This document shows positions 27,580 to 35,861 of a stretch of 64,000 nt of DNA, piece by piece. The notes beneath the pieces are model-generated. The model was not told where the DNA came from and did no database searches. It worked only from the letters and a program-made list of their open reading frames with translations. Each line of letters opens with the position of its first letter. The first letter of the stretch is position 1. The stretch covers positions 62,001-126,000 of the forward strand of contig JANSWZ010000003.1 in the NCBI GenBank assembly GCA_024743215.1, written 5' to 3'. A program made the position numbers and the translations under genes. Source of the DNA: Alphaproteobacteria bacterium (GTDB taxonomy: Bacteria > Pseudomonadota > Alphaproteobacteria > Rhizobiales > GCA-2746425).

Positions 27580-28838
27580 GCCTTATTTTCCTTCTGCCAA
27601 AACCATTGTGTGATTGGCATTGCTGGTTTGAACCCATGAACGGCACCCAGGGGCTCCGCACGGGCTATGCTGATGCGGGATAATTCACCGCCATGTTCAC
27701 CATAGGCTGATAACAAATCAGCCTCGGATTCGATTGTCACCGAATTGCAGACAAATCGACCGCCGGGTTTGAGAAAGCGCAGCGCCGCTTCAATTCCATC
27801 TTTGGAAATGCCCCCGCCCATGAATATCGCATCGGGCTTCGGGCAGTTCAGATCATGATCCTGCAACGGCAATTCGCCATGCGAGGCGGCATAAAGATTG
27901 GTCAGTCCGAACCGATCGGCATTTTCGCGCTGATGTTCTTTTGCGTCCTCATCAATGTCGAAAGTGTAGGCAGCTCCGCCTGGCGCCAGACGCAAAAACT
28001 CGACGGCTACAGACGCCGAACCGGCACCCACATCCCAAATGATATCGCCGGGCTGCGGGGCGAGCCTCGAAAGTGCAAGACTGCGCAACTCGCTCTTGGT
28101 CATTTTTCTGAATTTGGAAAAATGGTGATCGGGCAGGCCCGGCGCGCGAGACAGAATGCGAGCGTTTGTCCCGGCAACGCAATGAATGGCCACCGTGTTC
28201 AGATCATTATCGGGATCGGCTTCAAATGCTGCGTCGAAAAGGGATTCGCTGTCTTTCGCAACGCCATCAATTCTGTTTTCCTTACTGCCATCAAGATGGG
28301 ACAGAACGCTGATTGTTGCGTTTTCATACCCAAGCTTCACCAGATGTGTGCAGATGGTTTTCGGCGTTTTTGCATCTGCTGACAGAACAACCAGTCTAGC
28401 GCCGGGCGCGATGGCATCCCGGATGGTGCTGTCATCGCGGCCATGCAGTGTGTGCAGGATTGCCTTGTGCTGTGGCCAGCCCATGCGGGCACAGGTCAAT
28501 GCAAATGCAGAAATTCCTGGAAAAATAGACATTTCCTCGATGGGAAATTTCGTCAGAAGCCAGTTGCCGACGCCATAGCAAAGCGGATCACCCGTTGCGA
28601 TGATGGCGACGTTTTGAGCCCGACAGGCTTCTATGGCTGGCAGCGTGGCCGAGAAAGGACTGCTCCATTCAATGCGTGGGCGCTCATCTTGCGGGATCAT
28701 GGCAAACAGACGTGGTGAGGATACAAGAACATCGGCGGCGTCCAGTGCCGTTCGGGCCTGGGCGGACAGGCTGTTCAGCCCGTCTGCCCCCATACCGATC
28801 ACTGATAGCCAAGGCCTGTTTGGCGTCTGTTCAGCCAT
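27576..28838 (-). CDS. cobL: Precorrin-6Y C5,15-methyltransferase (decarboxylating) CobL (CbiE-CbiT fusion)
   Basis: 420 aa. The N-terminal CbiE half (to about residue 205) begins WLSVIGMGADGLNSLSAQAR. The C-terminal CbiT half (about 235-410) has the Rossmann SAM motif IIWDVGAGSASVAVEFLRL and GGGISKDGIEAALRFLKPGG. Catalyses two methylations (C5, C15) and loss of CO2 from the C12 acetate. Overlaps cobH by 8 bases at its 5' end. Confidence 0.94.
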   Translation of the reverse strand: MAEQTPNRPWLSVIGMGADGLNSLSAQARTALDAADVLVSSPRLFAMIPQDERPRIEWSSPFSATLPAIEACRAQNVAIIATGDPLCYGVGNWLLTKFPIEEMSIFPGISAFALTCARMGWPQHKAILHTLHGRDDSTIRDAIAPGARLVVLSADAKTPKTICTHLVKLGYENATISVLSHLDGSKENRIDGVAKDSESLFDAAFEADPDNDLNTVAIHCVAGTNARILSRAPGLPDHHFSKFRKMTKSELRSLALSRLAPQPGDIIWDVGAGSASVAVEFLRLAPGGAAYTFDIDEDAKEHQRENADRFGLTNLYAASHGELPLQDHDLNCPKPDAIFMGGGISKDGIEAALRFLKPGGRFVCNSVTIESEADLLSAYGEHGGELSRISIARAEPLGAVHGFKPAMPITQWFWQKENKA

Positions 28839-29472
28839 GGGTTGCTTCTCCCAGCGCCAACGCGTTGACCGTTGCGGCTGCGTAGGCTGAGCCGCCCCGT
28901 CTGCCGGTCAGTGCGATGAAGGGCAAGTTCAGTGTGTTTTCAACCAGGGCCTGTTTGGATTCCGCTGCGCCAACGAAACCAACTGGGAAACCCAACACCA
29001 GGGCAGGCATCGGAGCGCCTGCTGCAATCAATTCCAGAACCCGAAACAAGGCGGTTGGCGCATTGCCGATGGCAAGGATGGCACCCTCAAACTGGTCGGC
29101 AAGGACATCCATTGCAGCGGCAGAGCGCGTGGTCAGGTCTTTGGCGGCAATGATGTTGGTTTCGGTGTCATCCAGCGCACAGAGCGTTCTGTTGGCTGCA
29201 GGCAGGAGCCGTTTTGTGATTCCAGCTTCGACCATTGTTACATCGCAGATGATTGGAGCCTTGTTGGCGAGCGCTTTTGCACCGGTTTGGGCGGCACCAT
29301 CGGAAAATTTCAGATCGTCCAACACATCGATCATGCCGCCGGTATGAACCAGACGCCGCGCAACGCCGTGCATCGCCGCGGGCAGCGCCGAGAAATCCAC
29401 TTCTTCGGCAATGATCTCGAAAGACCGCCGATAGATTTCTGCCGGATCCTTGATGTAGTCAAACTGGCTCAT
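28831..29472 (-). CDS. cobH: Precorrin-8X methylmutase (CobH/CbiC)
   Basis: 213 aa. Moves the methyl group from C11 to C12 to give (hydrogeno)cobyrinate. Family features seen are YIKDPAEIYRRSFEIIAEE, RRLVHTGGMID with the active-site histidine, IICDVTMVEAGI, and GAPMPALVLGFPVGFVGAAESK. Seven bases downstream of cbiX and overlapping cobL. Confidence 0.94.
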   Translation of the reverse strand: MSQFDYIKDPAEIYRRSFEIIAEEVDFSALPAAMHGVARRLVHTGGMIDVLDDLKFSDGAAQTGAKALANKAPIICDVTMVEAGITKRLLPAANRTLCALDDTETNIIAAKDLTTRSAAAMDVLADQFEGAILAIGNAPTALFRVLELIAAGAPMPALVLGFPVGFVGAAESKQALVENTLNLPFIALTGRRGGSAYAAATVNALALGEATHG

Positions 29473-29478
29473 TGCAAC

Positions 29479-30573
29479 TCATTCATCCAGCAATGTTTTC
29501 GGGCCCATGGGATGGTCCGCATGAGGATATGGGTGATGGCTGTGTCCATCATCATGGCTATGCCCGTCATCGTGCGTGTGATCATGGTCGTGATGATGGT
29601 GCTGATGCATATTTGCCCGGATTTCAGTTTCGCAGGCACCCGTGCAGTCGCCATTTGGCTTGCACAGATTGCAAAGCTCATTCTTGCCTTCCACATGATG
29701 GTGGTGGCTTTCCTGAGCCAGGCCGACCTGATCCTCAAAGCCAAGCACTTGTGTTCGGTATTTACACATCTGGCAATTCATCAGGTTTTCGCCAGCTATG
29801 ATTTCGCGGACACGCTCGGCAAAGGTTTCGATGACCAGCGGATGGTCATTCAAAAAACCGGCTTTCAGAAATTCTGTGTCAGGCTGTTCTGCAGCTACTG
29901 TATCCACACCATCATAAATCCGGCGCACAAGAACGCCAGTGAACAGGAAGTATGGAAACACGATGACGCGCTTGAAGCCCATTTTGGAGATGTTCTGCAG
30001 GGCTGGTTCCACGAGCGGAAAGGTGACACCGGAATAGGCGACTTCGCCCCAACCAAATCCGAAACCTTCCCAAAGCAGGCGCATGACTTTGGCGATGTTG
30101 GAATTTGCATCCGGATCAGATGCGCCGCGCCCGACGACCATCAGCAGGGTTTCATGGTTTTCAACCGTGTTTGGTGCGCTATCAATACACTCCTGAATGC
30201 GGTCACTCGCGGCCTTCAGCATTTTGGGATCGATGCCCAATTCCCGGCCATATTCAATTTTGACGCCTGGGTTTTTGGCCTGATAGGTGTTCAGAACTGA
30301 TGGAATGTCGTTTTTGGCGTGACCTGCAGCAAACAGCATGCCCGGAACGGCCAGTATTCGCGTGCAACCCTGATCGCGTAGCTTGTCCAGGCCATCGCCG
30401 ATGATCGGGTTTGCAAACTCCAGATAGCCATATTCAACGGGCCAATCGGGGAAATGGGGGCGCAGGCGTTCTGCCAAAACGGAGAACTGGCCGACCGCGT
30501 TGCGGTTACGGCTGCCATGTCCGCAGACCATCACGCCGAATTTGTCGGGGCTACCGGGGTTTGTTTCGCTCAT
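29479..30573 (-). CDS. cbiX: Sirohydrochlorin cobaltochelatase CbiX, long form with Cys motifs and His-rich tail
   Basis: 364 aa from the ATG at 30573 (AAGG just upstream; ATG 30576 is also possible, and the frame opens to 30615). Two chelatase repeats are visible: VCGHGSRNRNAVGQF in the first, VVGRGASDPDANSNI in the second. The C-terminus has the redox-cluster motif MNCQMCKYR (MxCxxC), further cysteines in CNLCKPNGDCTGAC, and a tail of about 17 histidines that could hold cobalt. Inserts Co2+ into sirohydrochlorin, marking early cobalt insertion. Probably the first gene of the operon; 218 bases separate it from the next upstream gene. Confidence 0.92.
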   Translation of the reverse strand: MSETNPGSPDKFGVMVCGHGSRNRNAVGQFSVLAERLRPHFPDWPVEYGYLEFANPIIGDGLDKLRDQGCTRILAVPGMLFAAGHAKNDIPSVLNTYQAKNPGVKIEYGRELGIDPKMLKAASDRIQECIDSAPNTVENHETLLMVVGRGASDPDANSNIAKVMRLLWEGFGFGWGEVAYSGVTFPLVEPALQNISKMGFKRVIVFPYFLFTGVLVRRIYDGVDTVAAEQPDTEFLKAGFLNDHPLVIETFAERVREIIAGENLMNCQMCKYRTQVLGFEDQVGLAQESHHHHVEGKNELCNLCKPNGDCTGACETEIRANMHQHHHHDHDHTHDDGHSHDDGHSHHPYPHADHPMGPKTLLDE

Positions 30574-30791
30574 CATCCTGCCTTCTGTGGTGTCATGGCA
30601 GGTTTGCGCAACCATGCAATATGGTCGTCATCTAATTGAAATGTCCGGTTTTGGTTCCGCATTTGGGTCAACCGCACCGACGATCACTTTCAGTCCCTGC
30701 CAGGACGCATTTCATGAAGGGGTTGAGTACCCGCAGTGGGCATCCACGTCAATTGACATGTGCGACGTACCAAAGGTGCGGTCGCGACCTG

Positions 30792-31400
30792 TCAGCGCGC
30801 TGTGTGGTGTGTGTGGCCTGATTTCTGGGGTGCATTGCCGATCCAAACCGGATTGTCTGCGCAGGAATAGGACCGGGCGTTGGCGTCGGCAAATTGGCGG
30901 GCCAATGCCAAAGGGTCTTCATTTTCCAGGCTGTCCACAAAGCCCATGTGGCAGACCTCATTGTCGTCAATTTTCGTGATGACCCACGCCCCGTCATCCA
31001 AATCGCCAGCGTCATCATAGAAGCGCCATAGCTGCAGCGCGGCCATGGGGCGATTGCCGTCAAACCGCCATTCGACTTGTAAATCGGGATGATGGGCCCG
31101 GTTAAAACCCTGATTAAGCACAAGACCGGTGGGGCGTTCCTTGTGGAAGGAGACCGTCCATTGTGCATCGCTAATCGAGAGCCAGACATCTACATCAAAC
31201 ACGCCTGGACAGCGATAACCGATAAGGGCATCTGTCTCTTCAACGATGGTGCAGTCTTCGTTGGGCGCGTAGCTGGAAATGATTGCATCATTGGCGGATA
31301 GAAGATTCGGGCCTAAGCTGACGATCGCCAGAACCATAAACAAAAGGCCGCAATGAAACGGCCTTTTGCTTAGTCTTTCAATGCAGGCGCGTTTGGGCAC
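30792..31400 (-). CDS. Small secreted protein of unknown function
   Basis: 202 aa if translated from the GTG at 31400, which lies three bases after the yggT stop; this version has a plausible signal peptide with a basic N-region and a hydrophobic core near residues 17-30. A shorter product from the ATG at 31337 would lack the basic N-region. The mature part holds five cysteines and aromatic-rich strands (VDVWLSISDAQWTVSFHKE, LQLWRFYDDAGD). I do not recognise a family. An inverted repeat falls within the first 60 coding bases, so the start is uncertain. Confidence 0.6.
   Translation of the reverse strand: MPKRACIERLSKRPFHCGLLFMVLAIVSLGPNLLSANDAIISSYAPNEDCTIVEETDALIGYRCPGVFDVDVWLSISDAQWTVSFHKERPTGLVLNQGFNRAHHPDLQVEWRFDGNRPMAALQLWRFYDDAGDLDDGAWVITKIDDNEVCHMGFVDSLENEDPLALARQFADANARSYSCADNPVWIGNAPQKSGHTHHTAR
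31341..31368 (-). terminator. Hairpin with T-rich tail downstream of yggT, inside the next open frame
   Basis: Perfect 10-bp arms (31341-31350 and 31359-31368) with an 8-base loop; on the minus strand the stem ends TTTTGTTT. It could terminate yggT transcription or attenuate the downstream secreted-protein gene. Confidence 0.5.
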
Positions 31401-31403
31401 GCG

Positions 31404-31694
31404 CTAAAAAACGTTCGGATAAATATAATATCGGATGATGTTCTGAAGCAGGAAAATGCCCAGAATCACAATGATGGGAGAAATATCCACCGAACCGAAA
31501 GCCGGTACGAAACGCCGTACGCGCGACAAAACCGGTTCAGTCAGTTGATGGAGCGTGTTGCCGATGGTGGCGACAACCTGGTTACTGCCATTGATCACGT
31601 TGAACGCGTAAAGCCAGGAAAACACAGCTGATATGATCAGCACCCACACATAGAGTTGCAGCACCACAAGGATTACATCAAGAATAGCCCGCAT
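31404..31694 (-). CDS. YggT-family membrane protein
   Basis: 96 aa from the ATG at 31694 (MRAILDVILVVLQLY, the conserved family start; an upstream ATG at 31706 adds four residues). Two hydrophobic segments (about 3-25 and 70-90) flank the conserved LTEPVLSRVRRFVPAFGSVDISPIIVIL. The family is linked to envelope and cell-division functions or osmotic stress, without a settled role. It may be co-transcribed with the secreted-protein gene after it. Confidence 0.9.
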   Translation of the reverse strand: MRAILDVILVVLQLYVWVLIISAVFSWLYAFNVINGSNQVVATIGNTLHQLTEPVLSRVRRFVPAFGSVDISPIIVILGIFLLQNIIRYYIYPNVF

Positions 31695-32011
31695 TGCTCT
31701 GCCCATTGCCTGTTATCGTTAGATGGGATGTAGCGTTGGAACCGCCTGGTCGCAAGCGCAAAAGCAAAAAAGAAACACGCCCGCAACGCAAACACCGTGC
31801 GGGCGTGATCATGATTTGGTTGGAACGCAATACTTGATGCCAACCTGCCAGTACACTTGCAAGGGTCTTGCCAGTTTGCGGAAACGCGAGATGTGGTTGT
31901 AGCTATGCTGAATGCATCAAGATATTGAGAAATTCACGATTAATTAAGTCCTAATTCGTGCAAATTGCATCGCATTCGGCAAGTGATCTGCAAATTGCAA
32001 GAGCTGAGGGC
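31695..32011. other. Intergenic region without a clear gene
   Basis: 317 bases between yggT and the amidotransferase gene, both on the minus strand. It contains a strong terminator (31776-31807) and, before it on the minus strand, an open frame of about 35 codons (31811-31915) ending in TGA just before the stem but with no usual start codon. The region 31920-31970 is AT-rich. No tRNA or riboswitch was recognised. Confidence 0.6.
31764..31807 (-). terminator. Rho-independent terminator (minus strand)
   Basis: Perfect 10-bp stem CACGCCCGCA (31776-31785) with TGCGGGCGTG (31798-31807), 12-base loop, followed on the minus strand by TTTCTTTTTTG. It would end transcripts of the amidotransferase/TerB operon or of a small gene in the gap. 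Confidence 0.8.
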
Positions 32012-32788
32012 TCAGGCCGTCTTTTGTTCAGCAGATCTGAGGTTTCCACGCGTATCGCTGGCGAGCCATACTGTCAAAAACCGGCCCAGCCAATCCCGGA
32101 TGGGCGCATCATACATCATGCGGCCTTCAATATGCGCATGTCTTTGCTGGGCGCTTGGCAGTTCCAGCCTGTCCCGCCCATGTACCAACCAGCGGCGCAT
32201 CATGGCTTCTGTGAGTTCCGTGTGAAACTGCACTCCAAAGGCTGAGGTGCCGACCTGAAAAGCCTGTTCCTGAAACAGATCAGCGGTTGCCAGCAATGTG
32301 CCACCCGTGGGTAATTCAAAGCCTTCTCTGTGCCATTGGTAAATCATGCTGGGCCAGTCAGGCAGCAAGCTGTTTCCAGCTTCCGTGGCGTAGAGGGGAT
32401 AATAACCGATTTCGGCATGTTCTTTCGGATGGGCTGTGACATTCCCGCCCAATGCACGAACCAGCATTTGCGCGCCCAGGCAGATGCCGAGAAATGGGAC
32501 TTCCTGTTTCAGGCAGTGCCCGCACCAGTCGATCTCGTCACGCACATAGGCATCGTCATCATTGGCACTCATCGGGCCACCGAACACGACAGCACCTGCA
32601 TAATGGGTCAGGTCAATCGGAAGGGGATCACCTAAGGGTGGTTTGCGGATATCCAACTCGTAGCCCTGCCGTTCAAGCCATTGGCCCACGCGGCCCGGGC
32701 TAGAGCCTGCCTGATGAAGGACGACTGCAATTGTTCCGCTTGAATGTTGGGCCGAGAGGCCGGATGCCTGAAACGGCTTCGGATTCAT
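32012..32788 (-). CDS. Class I glutamine amidotransferase (GMP synthase-like)
   Basis: 258 aa stand-alone GATase1 domain. Nucleophile Cys103 lies in GICLGAQML; the His189/Glu191 pair lies in GVQFHTELT; the oxyanion region is VVFGGPMSAND and the family's YQWHREGFELP is present. The family hydrolyses glutamine or gamma-glutamyl compounds. No synthase partner domain is attached, so the ammonia acceptor or actual gamma-glutamyl substrate is unknown. The ATG overlaps the stop of the TerB-like gene. Confidence 0.88.
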   Translation of the reverse strand: MNPKPFQASGLSAQHSSGTIAVVLHQAGSSPGRVGQWLERQGYELDIRKPPLGDPLPIDLTHYAGAVVFGGPMSANDDDAYVRDEIDWCGHCLKQEVPFLGICLGAQMLVRALGGNVTAHPKEHAEIGYYPLYATEAGNSLLPDWPSMIYQWHREGFELPTGGTLLATADLFQEQAFQVGTSAFGVQFHTELTEAMMRRWLVHGRDRLELPSAQQRHAHIEGRMMYDAPIRDWLGRFLTVWLASDTRGNLRSAEQKTA

Positions 32789-33237
32789 TCGGCCAGTTTC
32801 CTGGCACGTTTCTTCAGGATCATTCGATCCCGAGACGACACGCCCAGCAGTTCTGCAATGCGCCAGACAAGATTGTCTTCAAATTCGTGAACAACGCCGT
32901 CTGCATAGACCATATCCCAGATCATGGCCAGAATATCGAGACGCTCTTCTTCACTGAGATGGCGTTTCAGGACGCTGGTGAAGCCGTAAAGATCGACCGC
33001 TTCCTTGTCCGCCGTGCTGGCATCTTCAATCAACTCATCTGCTTGTTCCAGAGTGAGTTCATATTTACTTTGAAGAACGGCCTGCAACTGGCTTTTTTCT
33101 TCATCGGTAATAACGCCGTCGATAGAAATGGTGTGGACCAGCAGTGCCGCAGCAGCCAGACGTGGGTCCGTCTCCGCAAAGTGCGGCTCTTCGTCGCCTG
33201 TGAAGGTACCAATTAGTGTTTTGAGCTTAGCAAACAT
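32785..33237 (-). CDS. TerB-like (tellurite resistance/DUF533-type) protein
   Basis: 150 aa from the ATG at 33237. All-helical acidic protein with the TerB pattern of repeated acidic metal-site motifs (HTISIDGVITDEEKSQL and DMVYADGVVHEFEDNLVWRIA). The frame continues upstream to 33870, but that part is antisense to the ATP-grasp gene and is probably not translated. Likely cytoplasmic, function unknown. Coupled to the amidotransferase gene and divergent from the Anbu cluster across 165 bases. Confidence 0.8.
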   Translation of the reverse strand: MFAKLKTLIGTFTGDEEPHFAETDPRLAAAALLVHTISIDGVITDEEKSQLQAVLQSKYELTLEQADELIEDASTADKEAVDLYGFTSVLKRHLSEEERLDILAMIWDMVYADGVVHEFEDNLVWRIAELLGVSSRDRMILKKRARKLAE

Positions 33238-33402
33238 AGAAATTACATACGGCGCAATGACAGCGGCATCAAGGACTTGAAACGCAGAAACTTGATGTAG
33301 CTGGTAAAAAGTCCCGAGAAAACGATATCTGGAGAATATCTTGGCTGATGCAGCGCAGCAAAGGGTCTTGCAATGCGTGCAAGCTGCTCTAAGCTGAATT
33401 TC

Positions 33403-34872
33403 ATGAGCAACAACAAAACCGCCTTTGATGAGATGTACGGTGACCGGCCCATGGAAAGCGGTCCTGCTACAATTACGGATCCAGCTGACACGTCCTGTCG
33501 TGCGCCTTATGAAACCTTCAATGCGTGGTTTGGCGACGAGGATATGAAACGCCTCAATGCCAAGGCAACAGAAGCGGAATCCATATTTCGCAGGACGGGT
33601 ATTACCTTTAACGTCTACGGCGAAAAGGCAGCAGCTGAGCGTCTTATTCCGTTTGATATCATTCCGCGCATCATTGCGGCCCCTGAGTGGAACCGATTGG
33701 CGCGTGGCATTGAACAGCGTGTTCGCGCCATCAATGCGTTTCTGCATGATATTTATCACCGTCAGGAAATTCTGAAAGCTGGCCGTGTTCCCGCACATCT
33801 GATAGCGCAGAACATAGCGTTTGAGCCAAGCATGATCGGCATGTCTCCTCCGGGCAACGTCTATACCCATATTGTGGGAACAGACATTGTGCGCACCGGT
33901 CCCAATGAGTTTTTTGTTCTGGAAGATAATGCCCGCACGCCGTCCGGTGTGTCTTACATGCTGGAAAATCGCGAAACGATGATGCAGATGTTTCCGGAAC
34001 TGTTTTCACGCAACAAGGTGCGGACGATTAGTGATTATCCAAGGCTGTTGCGCCGCAGTCTTTCCAGTGTTGCGCCGCCGGGCTGCGAAGGTAAGCCGAC
34101 CGTTGGTGTGCTGACACCCGGTATTTTCAATTCTGCCTATTTCGAACACTCCTTTCTGGCGGACCATATGGGCGTGGAACTGGTGGAGGGGCATGATCTG
34201 CGTGTGATCGATGGCAAGGTGAAAATGCGTACGACAAGCGGCTATAAAACGCTTGATGTGATCTACCGACGGATTGATGATGATTATCTTGATCCTTTGA
34301 CCTTCCGAACCGACTCGATGCTGGGTGTTCCGGGCATTATGGATGTTTACCGTGCTGGCAATATTACCATTGCCAATGCGCCGGGCACAGGCGTTGCCGA
34401 TGACAAGGCCATTTATTCCTACATGCCTGAAATTGTTGAGTTTTATACCGGAGAGAGCGCAATTTTGAAGAATGTGCCAACCTGGCGCTGTTCTGAGGCG
34501 GATTCCCTGAAATATGTGCTGGAGCACCTTGCAGAACTTGTTGTGAAAGAGGTTCACGGCTCCGGTGGCTATGGAATGCTGGTTGGCCCTGCTGCCAGCA
34601 AGAAAGAATTGGCTGAGTTCAGAACCAAATTGCAGGCACGGCCGTCCAATTATATTGCGCAACCAACCCTGTCATTGTCGACGGTTCCAATCCTGACCAA
34701 GAAGGGGCTCGCGCCGCGCCATGTGGATTTGCGACCTTATGTGCTGGTTTCGAAAAACAAGATTGACATTATTCCTGGTGGCCTGACGCGCGTTGCACTG
34801 AAAAAAGGTTCTCTGGTTGTGAATTCAAGTCAGGGAGGCGGCACCAAGGATACCTGGGTGCTGGAGGAATAG
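33403..34872 (+). CDS. Circularly permuted ATP-grasp protein (COG2308/DUF404-DUF407)
   Basis: 489 aa from the ATG at 33403 (an ATG at 33373 is also in frame). Conserved features are NAFLHDIYHRQEILKAG, FFVLEDNARTPSGVSYMLENRE, YRRIDDDYLDPL, AVKEVHGSGGYGM-like (here VVKEVHGSGGYGMLVGP), VDLRPYVLVSK, and the C-terminal NSSQGGGTKDTWVL. ATP-grasp enzymes join a carboxylate to an amine. In this genomic context (alpha-E, transglutaminase, Anbu) the family was predicted by comparative genomics to make a peptide or peptide tag; the substrate is unknown. Four bases separate it from the alpha-E gene. Confidence 0.9.
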   Translation: MSNNKTAFDEMYGDRPMESGPATITDPADTSCRAPYETFNAWFGDEDMKRLNAKATEAESIFRRTGITFNVYGEKAAAERLIPFDIIPRIIAAPEWNRLARGIEQRVRAINAFLHDIYHRQEILKAGRVPAHLIAQNIAFEPSMIGMSPPGNVYTHIVGTDIVRTGPNEFFVLEDNARTPSGVSYMLENRETMMQMFPELFSRNKVRTISDYPRLLRRSLSSVAPPGCEGKPTVGVLTPGIFNSAYFEHSFLADHMGVELVEGHDLRVIDGKVKMRTTSGYKTLDVIYRRIDDDYLDPLTFRTDSMLGVPGIMDVYRAGNITIANAPGTGVADDKAIYSYMPEIVEFYTGESAILKNVPTWRCSEADSLKYVLEHLAELVVKEVHGSGGYGMLVGPAASKKELAEFRTKLQARPSNYIAQPTLSLSTVPILTKKGLAPRHVDLRPYVLVSKNKIDIIPGGLTRVALKKGSLVVNSSQGGGTKDTWVLEE

Positions 34873-34876
34873 GGCT

Positions 34877-35818
34877 ATGCTGGGCAAAACCGCTAATGGC
34901 CTGTTCTGGCTTTTCCGTAACATTGAACGCACTGAAAATACGGCCAGACTGGTGGATACCGGCCTGCGCATTGCATTGACACGCTCATCTGGTGATGAGG
35001 AAGAGTGGGTGTCAGTTCTGGCAACTGCTGGAGCGCTGAGCAGTTACAAGCTGACGCATGATGCAGTGTCTGGTGATGGTGTGGTTGATTTTCTTTTGCG
35101 AGATAAATCCAACCCGTCCAGTGTGATTGCGGTCCTTGAGCGCGCGCGCAACAATGCCCGGACGGTGCGCACCGCTTTGACCCGCGAAGTCTGGGAAACC
35201 GTCAACGAAGCCTGGATGGAACTCGATGCGGCCTTGAAGCCGACGATCAAACCACGCGAATTACCTGCACTTCTGGAAACCATTCGTCAGCAAAGTGCAC
35301 GCATGCGTGGTGCCCTGCATGGAACGATGCTGCGCAATGACATGTATAATTTCTGTCGGCTGGGCACATTTGTTGAACGCGCGGATGCAACGGCCCGTAT
35401 TCTCGATGTGAAATACTACGTGCTGCTGCCCTCGGTGTCCTATGTCGGCTCTTCATTGGATAATGTGCAATGGGAATCGATATTGCGGTCCGTATCCGCC
35501 CATCGATCCTATCGTTGGGCGTATGATGATGACTATCAGGCTGCGACCATTGCGGACTTCATGATCCTGAATTCGCGCATGCCTCGATCTTTGGCGTTCT
35601 GCTACAATAAAATCGTGTCAAATCTGGGTTATCTTGAATCGGACTATGACGCTCGTCATGCCTGTCATGATCATGCAGATGCCATTCGTGCCCGTCTGAA
35701 GGGGAAGGTCGTTGAGGACATATTCGATCAGGGCCTTCACCAGTTTATCCGGGATTTTGTTCGCGACAATAATCGTCTTGGACTGCTTATAGATGAGGCT
35801 TATCGTTTCAATAGTTGA
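34877..35818 (+). CDS. Alpha-E domain protein (COG2307/DUF403)
   Basis: 313 aa, helical throughout, beginning MLGKTANGLFWLFRNIERTENTARLVD, the hallmark of the family, with GTFVERADATARILDVKYY in the middle. The activity is not known; it nearly always accompanies the circularly permuted ATP-grasp protein and the two are sometimes fused, so they likely act as one enzyme or complex. Same-strand neighbour 4 bases upstream, transglutaminase 43 bases downstream. Confidence 0.9.
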   Translation: MLGKTANGLFWLFRNIERTENTARLVDTGLRIALTRSSGDEEEWVSVLATAGALSSYKLTHDAVSGDGVVDFLLRDKSNPSSVIAVLERARNNARTVRTALTREVWETVNEAWMELDAALKPTIKPRELPALLETIRQQSARMRGALHGTMLRNDMYNFCRLGTFVERADATARILDVKYYVLLPSVSYVGSSLDNVQWESILRSVSAHRSYRWAYDDDYQAATIADFMILNSRMPRSLAFCYNKIVSNLGYLESDYDARHACHDHADAIRARLKGKVVEDIFDQGLHQFIRDFVRDNNRLGLLIDEAYRFNS

Positions 35819-35861
35819 TGTCCGTTTTTGGGCACTGATGGCAACCAACAGTTAGAAGATC

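Noticed and set aside
30574-30791. Possible cobalamin riboswitch before cbiX (a CCCACTGCGGG string resembles a B12 box on the minus strand)
   Set aside because: The other conserved parts of the aptamer core (the GGTG/AAAAGGGAA region and the GCTGCCCCCGCAACTG-type segment) are not found upstream in the right order.
33238-33870. Extended reading frame of the TerB-like gene (361 aa) reaching under the ATP-grasp gene
   Set aside because: The extra part is antisense to a strongly conserved gene, has no family likeness, and an internal ATG gives the normal TerB length.
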